Assembly: GCA_964531265.1 (NCBI GenBank)
Contig: CAZHDW010000037.1
Location: 1-5,614 of the forward strand
DNA: 5,614 nucleotides
Origin: Hominenteromicrobium sp964531265
GTDB lineage: Bacteria > Bacillota > Clostridia > Oscillospirales > Acutalibacteraceae
Reading direction: 5' to 3'
The position numbers were made by a program, and so were the translations under genes. The notes under the pieces are model-generated. The model was not told where the DNA came from, did no database searches, and worked only from the letters and a program-made list of their open reading frames with translations. How positions within the stretch are numbered: position 1 is the stretch's first letter; each line of letters starts with the position of its first letter. Below are positions 1 to 5,607 of the stretch, one piece after another.

Positions 1-273
1 GGAAATGAAATACGCTTTTTCTATTTTCTCCTGCGGCAAAGCGCACATGGAGAAATATGCGCCGATGCTGTTGGCAATCAAAATCATACGGCTGTATTCT
101 GAAGTAAGTGTTTCAAAGGCGATCGGAAATTCCGTTTTTGCTTCCCACGGTGTTTCGGCACTGTAGTCAAGTCCCACTACATCGCAATTGGGGAAAAGGG
201 ACTTATAATGCTCGGCTTCCTCAGCCGTGCCGCCTTTGCCGTGTATGTATAAAACCAAAGTGTTGTTCTTCAT
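1..273 (-). CDS. alpha/beta hydrolase, N-terminal part (runs off left edge)
   Basis: This is a partial gene: 91 codons are present and the 3' end lies beyond base 1. It begins MKNNTLVLYIHGKGG. The hydrophobic strand followed by HGKGG (residues 11-15) is the usual oxyanion-hole turn of alpha/beta hydrolases. The stretch MILIANSIGAYFSM (residues 63-76) fits a nucleophile elbow with Ser69, although the first Gly of GxSxG is Ala here (A-N-S-I-G). The acid and histidine of the triad would lie outside the window. The start is ATG at 273-271, preceded 8 nt upstream by GAGGAA (287-282). The ATG at 278-276 runs directly into a stop. There is no signal peptide, so a small cytoplasmic esterase or hydrolase is likely; the substrate cannot be told. 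It is transcribed divergently from the aminotransferase. Confidence 0.82.
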   Translation of the reverse strand, partial: MKNNTLVLYIHGKGGTAEEAEHYKSLFPNCDVVGLDYSAETPWEAKTEFPIAFETLTSEYSRMILIANSIGAYFSMCALPQEKIEKAYFIS

Positions 274-385
274 CTCATCTGTTCCTCAATCTGAAAATAT
301 TTTGATACAGTAGCGCTCAGAGCTATTCCTGCTTAGTGTTTGCGAAGTTTTCATTTTAAAACTGCCATTTCAAAACAGTAGTTCC

Positions 386-413
386 ATTATATACCTTTAT
401 CGGGTGAAGTCAA
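386..413 (-). promoter_or_regulatory. Sigma-A-type promoter for the hydrolase gene
   Basis: Read leftward, TTGACT (413-408, 5 of 6 to consensus) is separated by 16 nt from a perfect TATAAT (391-386). Transcription would start near 379, giving a leader of about 105 nt before the ATG at 273. Inside that leader AGTTTT and AAAACT (363-358 and 351-346) can form a small AT-rich hairpin. Confidence 0.65.
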
Positions 414-553
414 TAGATCTATAAGGAAAGCTAATTTTTAAGACTGAATATGTTTTCGTAGAAGTAAGCTCCGATAATGATGATAACAGTGAAGTTATAT
501 GAGTTGATGTTGAGTGTATTTTATCAAGGGACATCCCTGTAAAAGATTTTCGA

Positions 554-570
554 TTATTAACTGTTAATAA
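554..570. repeat. 17-bp perfect palindrome (possible operator)
   Basis: TTATTAACTGTTAATAA is an 8-bp perfect inverted repeat around a single central T. The 8-1-8 geometry and AT-rich arms suit a dimeric regulator. It lies between the two divergent promoters, about 87 bp upstream of the rightward -35 box. It is not followed by a T-tract, so a terminator is unlikely. No regulator can be assigned from the sequence. Confidence 0.4.
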
Positions 571-630
571 AAGACCTCTCAACTGAATAAGAATCTATGG
601 GGAATATTGAGTTATTTGTGCTGAATTACT

Positions 631-666
631 AAAAATGCAGGATTGATAAAAAGAACTTGCATTTTT
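631..666. repeat. 9-bp inverted repeat overlapping the aminotransferase -35 box
   Basis: AAAAATGCA (631-639) and TGCATTTTT (658-666) are perfect inverted copies separated by 18 nt. The right copy covers most of the -35 element TTGCAT (657-662), which is where a repressor operator could act. As RNA it could also form an A/U-rich hairpin ending in U residues, so a weak terminator for leftover upstream transcription is an alternative. Confidence 0.4.
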
Positions 667-685
667 GACTCCGATGTAGTACAAT
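657..685 (+). promoter_or_regulatory. Sigma-A-type promoter for the aminotransferase
   Basis: TTGCAT (657-662) lies 17 nt before TACAAT (680-685, 5 of 6 to TATAAT). The start would be near 692, giving a leader of about 72 nt. The -35 is weak (3 of 6), which fits a regulated or moderate promoter. TTGACT at 665-670 is a better -35 match but lies only 9 nt from the -10 box. Confidence 0.5.
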
Positions 686-749
686 ATTAGAAGTTTAAGA
701 CTGAATCTTGCATTGAACTTTTGAAATGTGATTCAAATTTGTTTGTGTA

Positions 750-755
750 GTGAGG
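750..755 (+). promoter_or_regulatory. Ribosome binding site that fixes the aminotransferase start
   Basis: GTGAGG ends 8 nt before ATG 764. The longer reading from GTG at 728 has no purine-rich site at proper distance, and its 12 extra residues look unlike an aminotransferase N-terminus. ATG 764 is therefore preferred. Confidence 0.65.
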
Positions 756-763
756 TTTTTGAT

Positions 764-2041
764 ATGACTTATGCAGAGCGTACAAAGGAAGAGCTAAGTG
801 ACATTGCTCTACAGTTGAGACAGCAGTACGAAGGTTATCAGAGTAAACATCTTCTTTTGAATATGGCACGCGGTAAGCCGAGTGCCGCACAGTTGGATCT
901 GGCTCTCGGTGTTTTGGAGGCACTCAAGGCCAGATATGAATTTGCAAACTCCAAGGGCGATGACGTACGTAACTACGGCATTTGGGACGGACTTCCCGAG
1001 ATGAAGAATATTTTTGCCGATCTTATCGGTGTTCCGCCTCAGCAGATCATTCTGGGCAATAACTCCAGTCTTCTCATCATGTTTGACGTTATCTCCAGGG
1101 GCTATACACATGGCTATAACGGATGCAAGCCGTGGTGTAAGGTTGAAAATCCGAAATTCCTGTGTCCTGTTCCCGGCTATGACAGACATTTCGGAATAAC
1201 CGAATATTTCGGCTTTGAAATGATCAATATCCCGATGTCGGAGACGGGTCCGGATATGGATATGGTCGAGAAGCTTGTCGCCGAGGATGAATCGATAAAG
1301 GGCATCTGGTGTGTTCCGAAGTATTCCAACCCCACTGGAATCACATATTCAGACGAAACCGTACGTCGCTTTGCAGCTTTGAAGCCAGCTGCAAAGGATT
1401 TTAAGATTATGTGGGACAATGCTTACTGTGTGCATGATCTTTCGGATAATCCGGATCATCTGCTCGATATCTACGATATCTGTCTTGCAAACGGTACGGA
1501 GGATATGCTGATGATTTTTGGCTCCACATCGAAGATATCCTTCCCTGGTGCAGGTGTCGCATGTGTTGCAACGAGTGACCGCAATATCGTAGACCTCAAG
1601 AAGCACTTCATGACGCAGACGATCGGCCCGGATAAGATGAATCAGCTTCGCCATGTGCTGTTCCTGCGTGACAGCAACGGTGTCAGAGAGCTGATGAAGG
1701 GTCATCGCGCAATACTTGAGCCGAAATTCAAGCTGTGTCAGGAGATGCTGAAGAAGAATATAGGTGAGCTCGATATTGCTAAATGGAATGAGCCGAACGG
1801 AGGCTACTTTATCAGCGTGGATGTTATGCCGGGCTGTGCAAAGCGAGTAGTTCAGCTCTGTAAGGAGGCAGGTGTCGTGCTGACAGATGCGGGCGCAACT
1901 TATCCGTATGGAAAGGATCCGCTGGACAGCAACATAAGACTTGCTCCGTCCTTCCCACCGCTCGATGAGCTTGAGCAGGCAATGGAGGTCTTCTGCACCT
2001 CGATAAAGCTTGCAGCAGCGGAGAAGCTCCTTGAAGAGTGA
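764..2041 (+). CDS. PLP-dependent class I aminotransferase (probable aspartate aminotransferase type)
   Basis: The 425-residue protein starts MTYAERTKEE. It shows the fold-type I aminotransferase signatures: an N-terminal MARGKPS segment, SNPTG with Asn189 for cofactor/substrate binding, DNAY with Asp218 (pairs with the pyridine nitrogen) and Tyr221, STSKISFPGAG with the Schiff-base Lys257, and a C-terminal Arg392 in SNIRLAPSFP for the substrate carboxylate. The overall pattern resembles the Corynebacterium-type aspartate aminotransferase family annotated in many Clostridia, so the probable reaction is amino transfer between aspartate (or a related amino acid) and 2-oxoglutarate. Exact substrates are inferred. 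It is a cytoplasmic single-gene unit with its own promoter and a strong terminator just downstream. Long reading frames on the opposite strand are shadows of this gene. Confidence 0.92.
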   Translation: MTYAERTKEELSDIALQLRQQYEGYQSKHLLLNMARGKPSAAQLDLALGVLEALKARYEFANSKGDDVRNYGIWDGLPEMKNIFADLIGVPPQQIILGNNSSLLIMFDVISRGYTHGYNGCKPWCKVENPKFLCPVPGYDRHFGITEYFGFEMINIPMSETGPDMDMVEKLVAEDESIKGIWCVPKYSNPTGITYSDETVRRFAALKPAAKDFKIMWDNAYCVHDLSDNPDHLLDIYDICLANGTEDMLMIFGSTSKISFPGAGVACVATSDRNIVDLKKHFMTQTIGPDKMNQLRHVLFLRDSNGVRELMKGHRAILEPKFKLCQEMLKKNIGELDIAKWNEPNGGYFISVDVMPGCAKRVVQLCKEAGVVLTDAGATYPYGKDPLDSNIRLAPSFPPLDELEQAMEVFCTSIKLAAAEKLLEE

Positions 2042-2092
2042 TCCGACGGAGCGGATGACACTGTTGACTTGCCAATATCCAATATAAAAATC

Positions 2093-2138
2093 AGACCGTT
2101 GGCCTGTGCCATGTGCGCACAGTGTCAGCGGTCTTTTT
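2093..2138 (+). terminator. Intrinsic terminator after the aminotransferase
   Basis: A long hairpin is followed by TTTTT. The outer stem AGACCG/CGGTCT (2093-2098 with 2129-2134) continues through 2099-2103 with 2124-2128, using two G-T wobbles. After a bulged T2123, the inner stem CTGTGC/GCACAG (2104-2109 with 2117-2122) closes a 7-nt loop. On the other strand the wobbles become A-C mismatches, so it works best rightward. Confidence 0.88.
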
Positions 2139-2160
2139 GTCAATTATTAAAAATCAGCTC

Positions 2161-2195
2161 AAAAAATCTCTGAGTACCAAGTGGCACCCAGAGAT
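2161..2195 (-). terminator. Intrinsic terminator after the pepT-oxidoreductase operon
   Basis: It sits 5 bp beyond the oxidoreductase stop. Read leftward, a 13-bp stem (2195-2183 with 2178-2166, including two G-U wobbles) has a 4-nt loop and runs into six T residues (2166-2161). On the plus strand the same positions (2173/2188 and 2176/2185) are A-C mismatches, so the direction is clear. Confidence 0.9.
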
Positions 2196-2200
2196 CAATT

Positions 2201-3196
2201 TTATTCTGCGTAGCTCGGGAAATGTATTCCGGCCATACCTCTCAGCTCTTCCATGCATCTTGAGACATCATATGCAAGCTTTTTGCACAGCGCATACTCC
2301 TCGGCAGAGGCTTCGGGCTCTGTGATATAGCGGTAAAAATCCTTTGCCTCATAGCCCATGAGCTTATATTTAGGCTCTTCGCCGCACACAGCTTCACGTG
2401 TACCGTCACGATAGATTATCTCAATATTGGCAAGCTTTGATATCGACTCTACCGATACCGTGCCGAGATTGCCCTGGAAATCCGTATTTGCGGCGGCCTG
2501 ACCGATTTTAGAATACGCAATGTTCACCATTGTGTCGGGATAAACCATAGCGACCGAGCCACTGCTGTCGGCACCGGAATCAAGCATATGCGCTGCGGCT
2601 GTCATGTGCTCGGGCTGTCCGAACAGGTACAGTGCAGGGTAGATGCAGTACACACCCAGATCCATGAGCGCACCGGTTTCAAGTGCCGGATTGAAGATAT
2701 TCGGAAGCTGTCCGGCAAGGTATGCATCGAGCTTTGAAGAGCGCTGACAGAAATCGAGTTTTACCATATTTGCGCCGCCAACCTTCTCGATTGCCTTTTC
2801 AAGCAGCTTTCTCTGCGGAAGATGCATGAACATTATGGCCTCCATAAAAACGAGACCGCGCTCATCCGCGAGCTTCTGGAGCTCCAAAACCGTTTCGGAG
2901 TGTGCCGAAAGCGGCTTTTCGCATATGACGTGCTTGCCGTTTTCGAGAAAGACCCTTGCGTGCTGCATGTGCAGTGCATTCGGGCTTGCGATATATACCG
3001 CGTCAATTGCATCACTCTGTGCCATTTCCGTCATATCGGTGAATACGGTATCTACACCGTACTTTTTGCCGAATTCAATGCCGCGTTCCTTTGTGCGCGA
3101 ATAAATAGCCGTAAGCTGCCAAAGTCCGCTGTCGAGTGCACCGTCTATGTAGCTTTCGGTTATCCAACCCGTGCCTATAATACCAAATCGAAGCAT
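2201..3196 (-). CDS. Gfo/Idh/MocA family NAD(P)-dependent oxidoreductase
   Basis: The 331-residue protein starts MLRFGIIGTGWITES. Residues 1-120 form a Rossmann domain with the dinucleotide-binding GxGxxx loop GTGWIT (8-13), the strand end AVYIASPNALH (66-76), and the family hallmark CEKP (92-95) with catalytic Lys94. The C-terminal alpha/beta domain has ETGALMDLGVYCIY (173-186), where the common DxGxHxxD histidine is Tyr183. A Lys-Tyr pair is known in the dihydrodiol dehydrogenase-like branch, so a sugar or polyol dehydrogenase is plausible, but the substrate is unknown. ATG 3196 is chosen because AAGGAG lies 6 nt upstream; the earlier in-frame TTG at 3226 lies inside pepT. It is the second gene of the pepT operon, 10 bp downstream, and ends at an intrinsic terminator. 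Confidence 0.9.
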   Translation of the reverse strand: MLRFGIIGTGWITESYIDGALDSGLWQLTAIYSRTKERGIEFGKKYGVDTVFTDMTEMAQSDAIDAVYIASPNALHMQHARVFLENGKHVICEKPLSAHSETVLELQKLADERGLVFMEAIMFMHLPQRKLLEKAIEKVGGANMVKLDFCQRSSKLDAYLAGQLPNIFNPALETGALMDLGVYCIYPALYLFGQPEHMTAAAHMLDSGADSSGSVAMVYPDTMVNIAYSKIGQAAANTDFQGNLGTVSVESISKLANIEIIYRDGTREAVCGEEPKYKLMGYEAKDFYRYITEPEASAEEYALCKKLAYDVSRCMEELRGMAGIHFPSYAE

Positions 3197-3202
3197 GATA
3201 AA

Positions 3203-3208
3203 CTCCTT
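3203..3208 (-). promoter_or_regulatory. Ribosome binding site overlapping the pepT stop codon
   Basis: AAGGAG (3208-3203) shares two bases with the pepT TAA stop and lies 6 nt before the oxidoreductase ATG. This fits reinitiation or translational coupling in the operon and decides the start at 3196. Confidence 0.75.
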
Positions 3209-4418
3209 ATTCCACGATTTCCGCAATTGTTTTGATTATCTTTACGATGGTCTCCATGCTCTCGAGAACGGCATATTCGTGCTTACCGTGTGCATTCTCG
3301 CCGCCTGTGCAGAGATTGGGGCAGGGGAGACCCATGTAGGAGAGTGCCGCACCGTCGGTGCCGCCGCGAATGGGAGTGATATTCGGCTCAACTCCGTTTC
3401 TGCGCATAGCCTCCTTTGCAGTATCAATGATCTCCATGTGGGGAAGGATCATTTCCTTCATGTTGGAATAGCTGTCTCGTACATCGGCGTGTACGAGCTC
3501 ACGTCCGTATTTGCGGTTGAGAAATTCTGCCGCAAGAGTAAATTTCTCTTTTCTTGCATTGAGCTTTTCCTTATCGTGGTCACGAATTATGTATACCAGC
3601 TCGGCATGCTCTATTTCGCCGTTAATGCTCATGAGGTGCGCAAAGCCTTCGTAACCCTCTGTGTTTTCCGGAACCTCTCTTGCCGGAAGAAGTGAGTTGA
3701 ACTCCATTGCGATCTTAGATGCATTGATAAGCTTATCCTTTGCGCTGCCGGGATGCACACTGCGGCCTGTGACAGTGACCCTTGCGGAGGCACCGTTGAA
3801 GTTTTCATATTCCATTCCGCCGAGAGTGCCGCCATCCACGGTATATGCAAAGTCACAGCCGAAGCCGGGAACATCGAATTTCTCTGTGCCGGAGCCGATC
3901 TCCTCGTCCGGAGTGAAAGCGATTCGAACTGTGCCGTGGGGGATATCGCTGTGAATGAGCTCATCTGCGGCCTGAAGAATCTCAGCAATGCCGGCCTTGT
4001 CATCAGCGCCGAGCAGCGTAGTGCCGTCGGTCACAATGAGCGTCTTGCCGACATGCTCAGTAAGATTCGGAAAATCCTTAACGGATGTTACGATTCCGAG
4101 CTCCTCGTTGAGTACGATATCCTTGCCGTCATAGTTTTCTATGATCCTTGCCTTTACGTTTTCGCCGCTGAAATCCGGGGATGTATCCATATGAGCGATA
4201 AAGCCGATGGTGTTCTTTCGCTCACAATTTGCGGGAACTGTGCCGTAAACATAGCCATATTCGTTCATATGAGCATCTTCAATGCCTATTTTCTTCATTT
4301 CCTCAACCAGGTGAGCGCCGAGCAGCTTCTGCTTTGAGGTGGACGGGATAGTTCCGGTGGTCTCATCGGACTGAGTATCAAAGCGTATATAGTCGAGAAA
4401 TCTTTCTTTTACGGGCAT
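3207..4418 (-). CDS. pepT: Peptidase T (tripeptide aminopeptidase, M20 zinc metallopeptidase)
   Basis: The 403-residue protein has close to the usual PepT length. It removes the N-terminal residue from tripeptides in the cytoplasm, the last step of using imported peptides. It starts MPVKERFLDYIRFDTQSDE. The two-zinc M20 site is complete: His76 and Asp78 in IAHMDTSPDFSG, bridging Asp139 in LLGADDKAG, Glu172 (general base) and Glu173 in TPDEEIG, Asp195 in YTVDGG, and His377 in ENAHGKHEY. GRSVHPGSAKDK (218-229) belongs to the dimerisation (lid) domain, and RGGTDGAALS (351-360) precedes the last metal ligand. ATG 4418 has GGAG 8 nt upstream. A longer reading from 4490 would begin upstream of the promoter and is rejected. 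It is the first gene of a two-gene operon with the oxidoreductase. Confidence 0.96.
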   Translation of the reverse strand: MPVKERFLDYIRFDTQSDETTGTIPSTSKQKLLGAHLVEEMKKIGIEDAHMNEYGYVYGTVPANCERKNTIGFIAHMDTSPDFSGENVKARIIENYDGKDIVLNEELGIVTSVKDFPNLTEHVGKTLIVTDGTTLLGADDKAGIAEILQAADELIHSDIPHGTVRIAFTPDEEIGSGTEKFDVPGFGCDFAYTVDGGTLGGMEYENFNGASARVTVTGRSVHPGSAKDKLINASKIAMEFNSLLPAREVPENTEGYEGFAHLMSINGEIEHAELVYIIRDHDKEKLNARKEKFTLAAEFLNRKYGRELVHADVRDSYSNMKEMILPHMEIIDTAKEAMRRNGVEPNITPIRGGTDGAALSYMGLPCPNLCTGGENAHGKHEYAVLESMETIVKIIKTIAEIVE

Positions 4419-4452
4419 AATATCAACTCCTAAGTATAACTTGATTATTTTC

Positions 4453-4481
4453 AGTATACTACAAAGCAGTATTCTTTGCAA
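4453..4481 (-). promoter_or_regulatory. Sigma-A-type promoter of the pepT operon
   Basis: Read leftward, TTGCAA (4481-4476, 4 of 6) is followed after exactly 17 nt by TATACT (4458-4453, 5 of 6). The start would be near 4446, giving a leader of about 28 nt before the pepT ATG. It lies just downstream of the terminator at 4508-4538, so the operon is separate from the isomerase gene. Confidence 0.7.
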
Positions 4482-4507
4482 GATAAACAAGGCGGGCCGG
4501 CATGAAC

Positions 4508-4538
4508 AAAAAACAGGGCAGCCGCAAAACGACTGCCC
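4508..4538 (-). terminator. Intrinsic terminator after the isomerase/epimerase gene
   Basis: Read leftward, GGGCAGTCG pairs with CGGCTGCCC (4538-4530 with 4524-4516), giving nine pairs with one G-U wobble and a TTTTG loop. It is followed by TG and six T residues (4513-4508). On the plus strand the wobble is a C-A mismatch (4522/4532), so it is oriented leftward. Confidence 0.9.
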
Positions 4539-4569
4539 CGTGAAGTGACGTGCTTATACTGTTTAGCGA

Positions 4570-5448
4570 TCAGAGCTGTGACCAGTATCTCTTCAGGTTC
4601 TCAAGGCCGATGGAGAGAGCGGTGTATACCGGCTCAAGACCTTCGAACTCGATGGAGATATAATCGTCATAGCCTGCCTTCTTGACAAGTGCAAGGCACT
4701 GCTTTACCGGAACATTGCCGTGGCCGACAATAGTGCCGCGCAGGAAGTTACCGGAACGGCTCTGGAAGCATCCCGGGCCCGGATCGGAGCCGAAAGGCTT
4801 TACGATGAAGTCCTTAGCATGAACATATGCTGCGTAGGGAGCAACTCTGCCGAATGCCTTTGCCGGATCCTCGTCAGCGCAGAGGAAGTTACCCATGTCG
4901 CAGAGGAGGCCGAAGTTCTTGTGGTTAACTGCTGTGTGAAGCTTCTCAACACGCTCAGAATCCTGTGCAAAATGGCCGTGGTTCTCGATCATTGTGCGGA
5001 TGCCGAACTGCTCAGCATATTCTGTAACAGCTCTGCATGCGTCAGCAAGTCTCGGCAGGACGGACTCAAAGGAACTGTACTTGCCGGAATCCCATGCGTA
5101 GCCGATGGTAGCATCATGACGGATGCGCTTTACACCGAGGATAGCGCCGATATCGACGAACTTCTTGACACGCTCGATCTCTTTCTCAACATCGCCGTCG
5201 CTGCCGCTGAGGAAATCAGCGCCGATTGTCAGGCAGGAGATTTCAAGACCTACACGGTCAGCCTCAGCCTTAAGCTGTCTTGCGTACTCGGGACGCTCCT
5301 CTTCCGGAACGGAGGGGAAACCGATGAAGTCAACGAACTCGATAGCGTCAAAGCCAAGCTCTTTGGTCTTAGCAATGATCTCGAACGGAGTGATTTCTTC
5401 GTTTCTGAGAAGGCTGAAATAGCTGTAATTGCTTACTGAAAATTTCAT
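4570..5448 (-). CDS. Sugar phosphate isomerase/epimerase family protein (xylose isomerase-like TIM barrel)
   Basis: The 292-residue protein starts MKFSVSNYSYFSLLRNEE and fits the AP endonuclease 2/xylose isomerase-like TIM barrel superfamily. Barrel strands are visible at ELGFDAIEFVDF (30-41), LEISCLTIGADF (68-79) and GVKRIRHDA (105-113). The likely divalent metal site is Glu155 in MIENHGHF, Asp184 in LCDMGNFL, His210 in YVHAKDF and Glu267 in YISIEFEG. These match the E/D/H/E site of ketose 3-epimerases in order and approximate spacing. RGTIVGHGNVP (237-247) is the usual loop before the last strand. It probably isomerises or epimerises a sugar or related polyhydroxy compound; the substrate is unknown. 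AGGAAG lies 6 nt before ATG 5448. It is monocistronic, with its own leader and terminator. Confidence 0.88.
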   Translation of the reverse strand: MKFSVSNYSYFSLLRNEEITPFEIIAKTKELGFDAIEFVDFIGFPSVPEEERPEYARQLKAEADRVGLEISCLTIGADFLSGSDGDVEKEIERVKKFVDIGAILGVKRIRHDATIGYAWDSGKYSSFESVLPRLADACRAVTEYAEQFGIRTMIENHGHFAQDSERVEKLHTAVNHKNFGLLCDMGNFLCADEDPAKAFGRVAPYAAYVHAKDFIVKPFGSDPGPGCFQSRSGNFLRGTIVGHGNVPVKQCLALVKKAGYDDYISIEFEGLEPVYTALSIGLENLKRYWSQL

Positions 5449-5519
5449 AATAAACTTCCTTTCATATGTATATATAATAGTATACCGTTGTCGGTCGCAA
5501 AAAAGCTCTGCTCCGACAT
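5445..5519 (-). CDS. Possible 24-codon upstream ORF in the isomerase leader
   Basis: Read leftward from ATG 5519, a short frame encodes MSEQSFFATDNGILLYIHMK followed by four more residues, and ends at TGA 5447-5445. That stop overlaps the isomerase ATG in the classic ATGA arrangement, and the frame contains the isomerase ribosome binding site. AGGGA just upstream is a possible but closely spaced binding site. I recognise no family. A chance ORF of this size is quite possible, so this is a candidate only. Confidence 0.2.
   Translation of the reverse strand: MSEQSFFATDNGILLYIHMKGSLL
5489..5518. repeat. Inverted repeat TGTCGG/CCGACA in the isomerase leader
   Basis: TGTCGG (5489-5494) and CCGACA (5513-5518) are perfect inverted copies around an 18-nt centre that contains an A6 run. 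They could be arms of an operator or the base of an RNA hairpin in the leader. A secondary leftward promoter-like pair (TTGCGA 5500-5495 with TATTAT 5479-5474, spacer 15) lies across and beside it. Confidence 0.35.
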
Positions 5520-5578
5520 AATTCCCTAAAATAACCGAACTGTGCTATCGCTACAGAAAGTTTTACTCGGGTAACTCT

Positions 5579-5607
5579 ATTATTCAACATTTTTGCCGCT
5601 TTGTCAA
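5579..5607 (-). promoter_or_regulatory. Strong sigma-A-type promoter for the isomerase/epimerase gene
   Basis: Read leftward, a perfect TTGACA (5607-5602) is followed after 17 nt by AATAAT (5584-5579, 5 of 6). The bases just upstream are A/T only. The predicted start near 5572 gives a leader of about 124 nt before the isomerase ATG. Confidence 0.65.

Larger units (their letters stand above)
274..763. other. Divergent AT-rich intergenic region
   Basis: This 490-bp spacer separates the divergent hydrolase and aminotransferase genes. I find no convincing gene in it. It holds the leftward hydrolase promoter (386-413), the rightward aminotransferase promoter (657-685), a 17-bp palindrome (554-570), a 9-bp inverted repeat touching the rightward -35 box (631-666), and a 13-bp direct repeat TTTAAGACTGAAT at 437-449 and 694-706. 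The plus-strand frame through 425-583 reads somewhat like protein but carries an in-frame TGA at 500-502 and has no start, so it is at most a relic. The base composition is clearly more AT-rich than in the flanking genes. Confidence 0.7.

Noticed and set aside
108..305. 65-codon plus-strand frame opposite the hydrolase
   Set aside because: It is Cys/Arg/His-rich and antisense to a recognisable hydrolase N-terminus with a good ribosome binding site.
477..542. 21-residue plus-strand ORF starting ATG ATG
   Set aside because: There is no purine-rich binding site upstream and no promoter nearby; in AT-rich sequence this length is expected by chance.
397..582. 61-codon minus-strand frame in the divergent spacer
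   Set aside because: It begins with TTG, has no ribosome binding site, is rich in Ser/Thr without a pattern, and runs over the hydrolase -35 box (408-413).
2063..2090. Promoter-like TTGACT and TATAAA between the aminotransferase stop and its terminator
   Set aside because: The spacing is about 13 nt, too short for a sigma-A promoter, and it would fire straight into the terminator at 2093-2138 with no gene to drive.
1349..2143. 264-codon open frame on the minus strand opposite the aminotransferase
   Set aside because: It lies antisense to a gene with complete PLP-enzyme motifs, and its translation is rich in Cys, His, Arg and Ile without any domain pattern. It also runs through the rightward terminator, so it is a shadow frame.
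3171..3695. 174-codon plus-strand frame opposite pepT
   Set aside because: It overlaps the pepT metal-site region antisense, has no ribosome binding site and has no recognisable motif; the codon structure of pepT explains it.
4720..5439. 239-codon plus-strand frame opposite the isomerase gene
   Set aside because: Its Ala/Glu/Leu-rich translation is the complement of the isomerase codons. The minus-strand product has a full metal site and good start signals, so the plus frame is a shadow.
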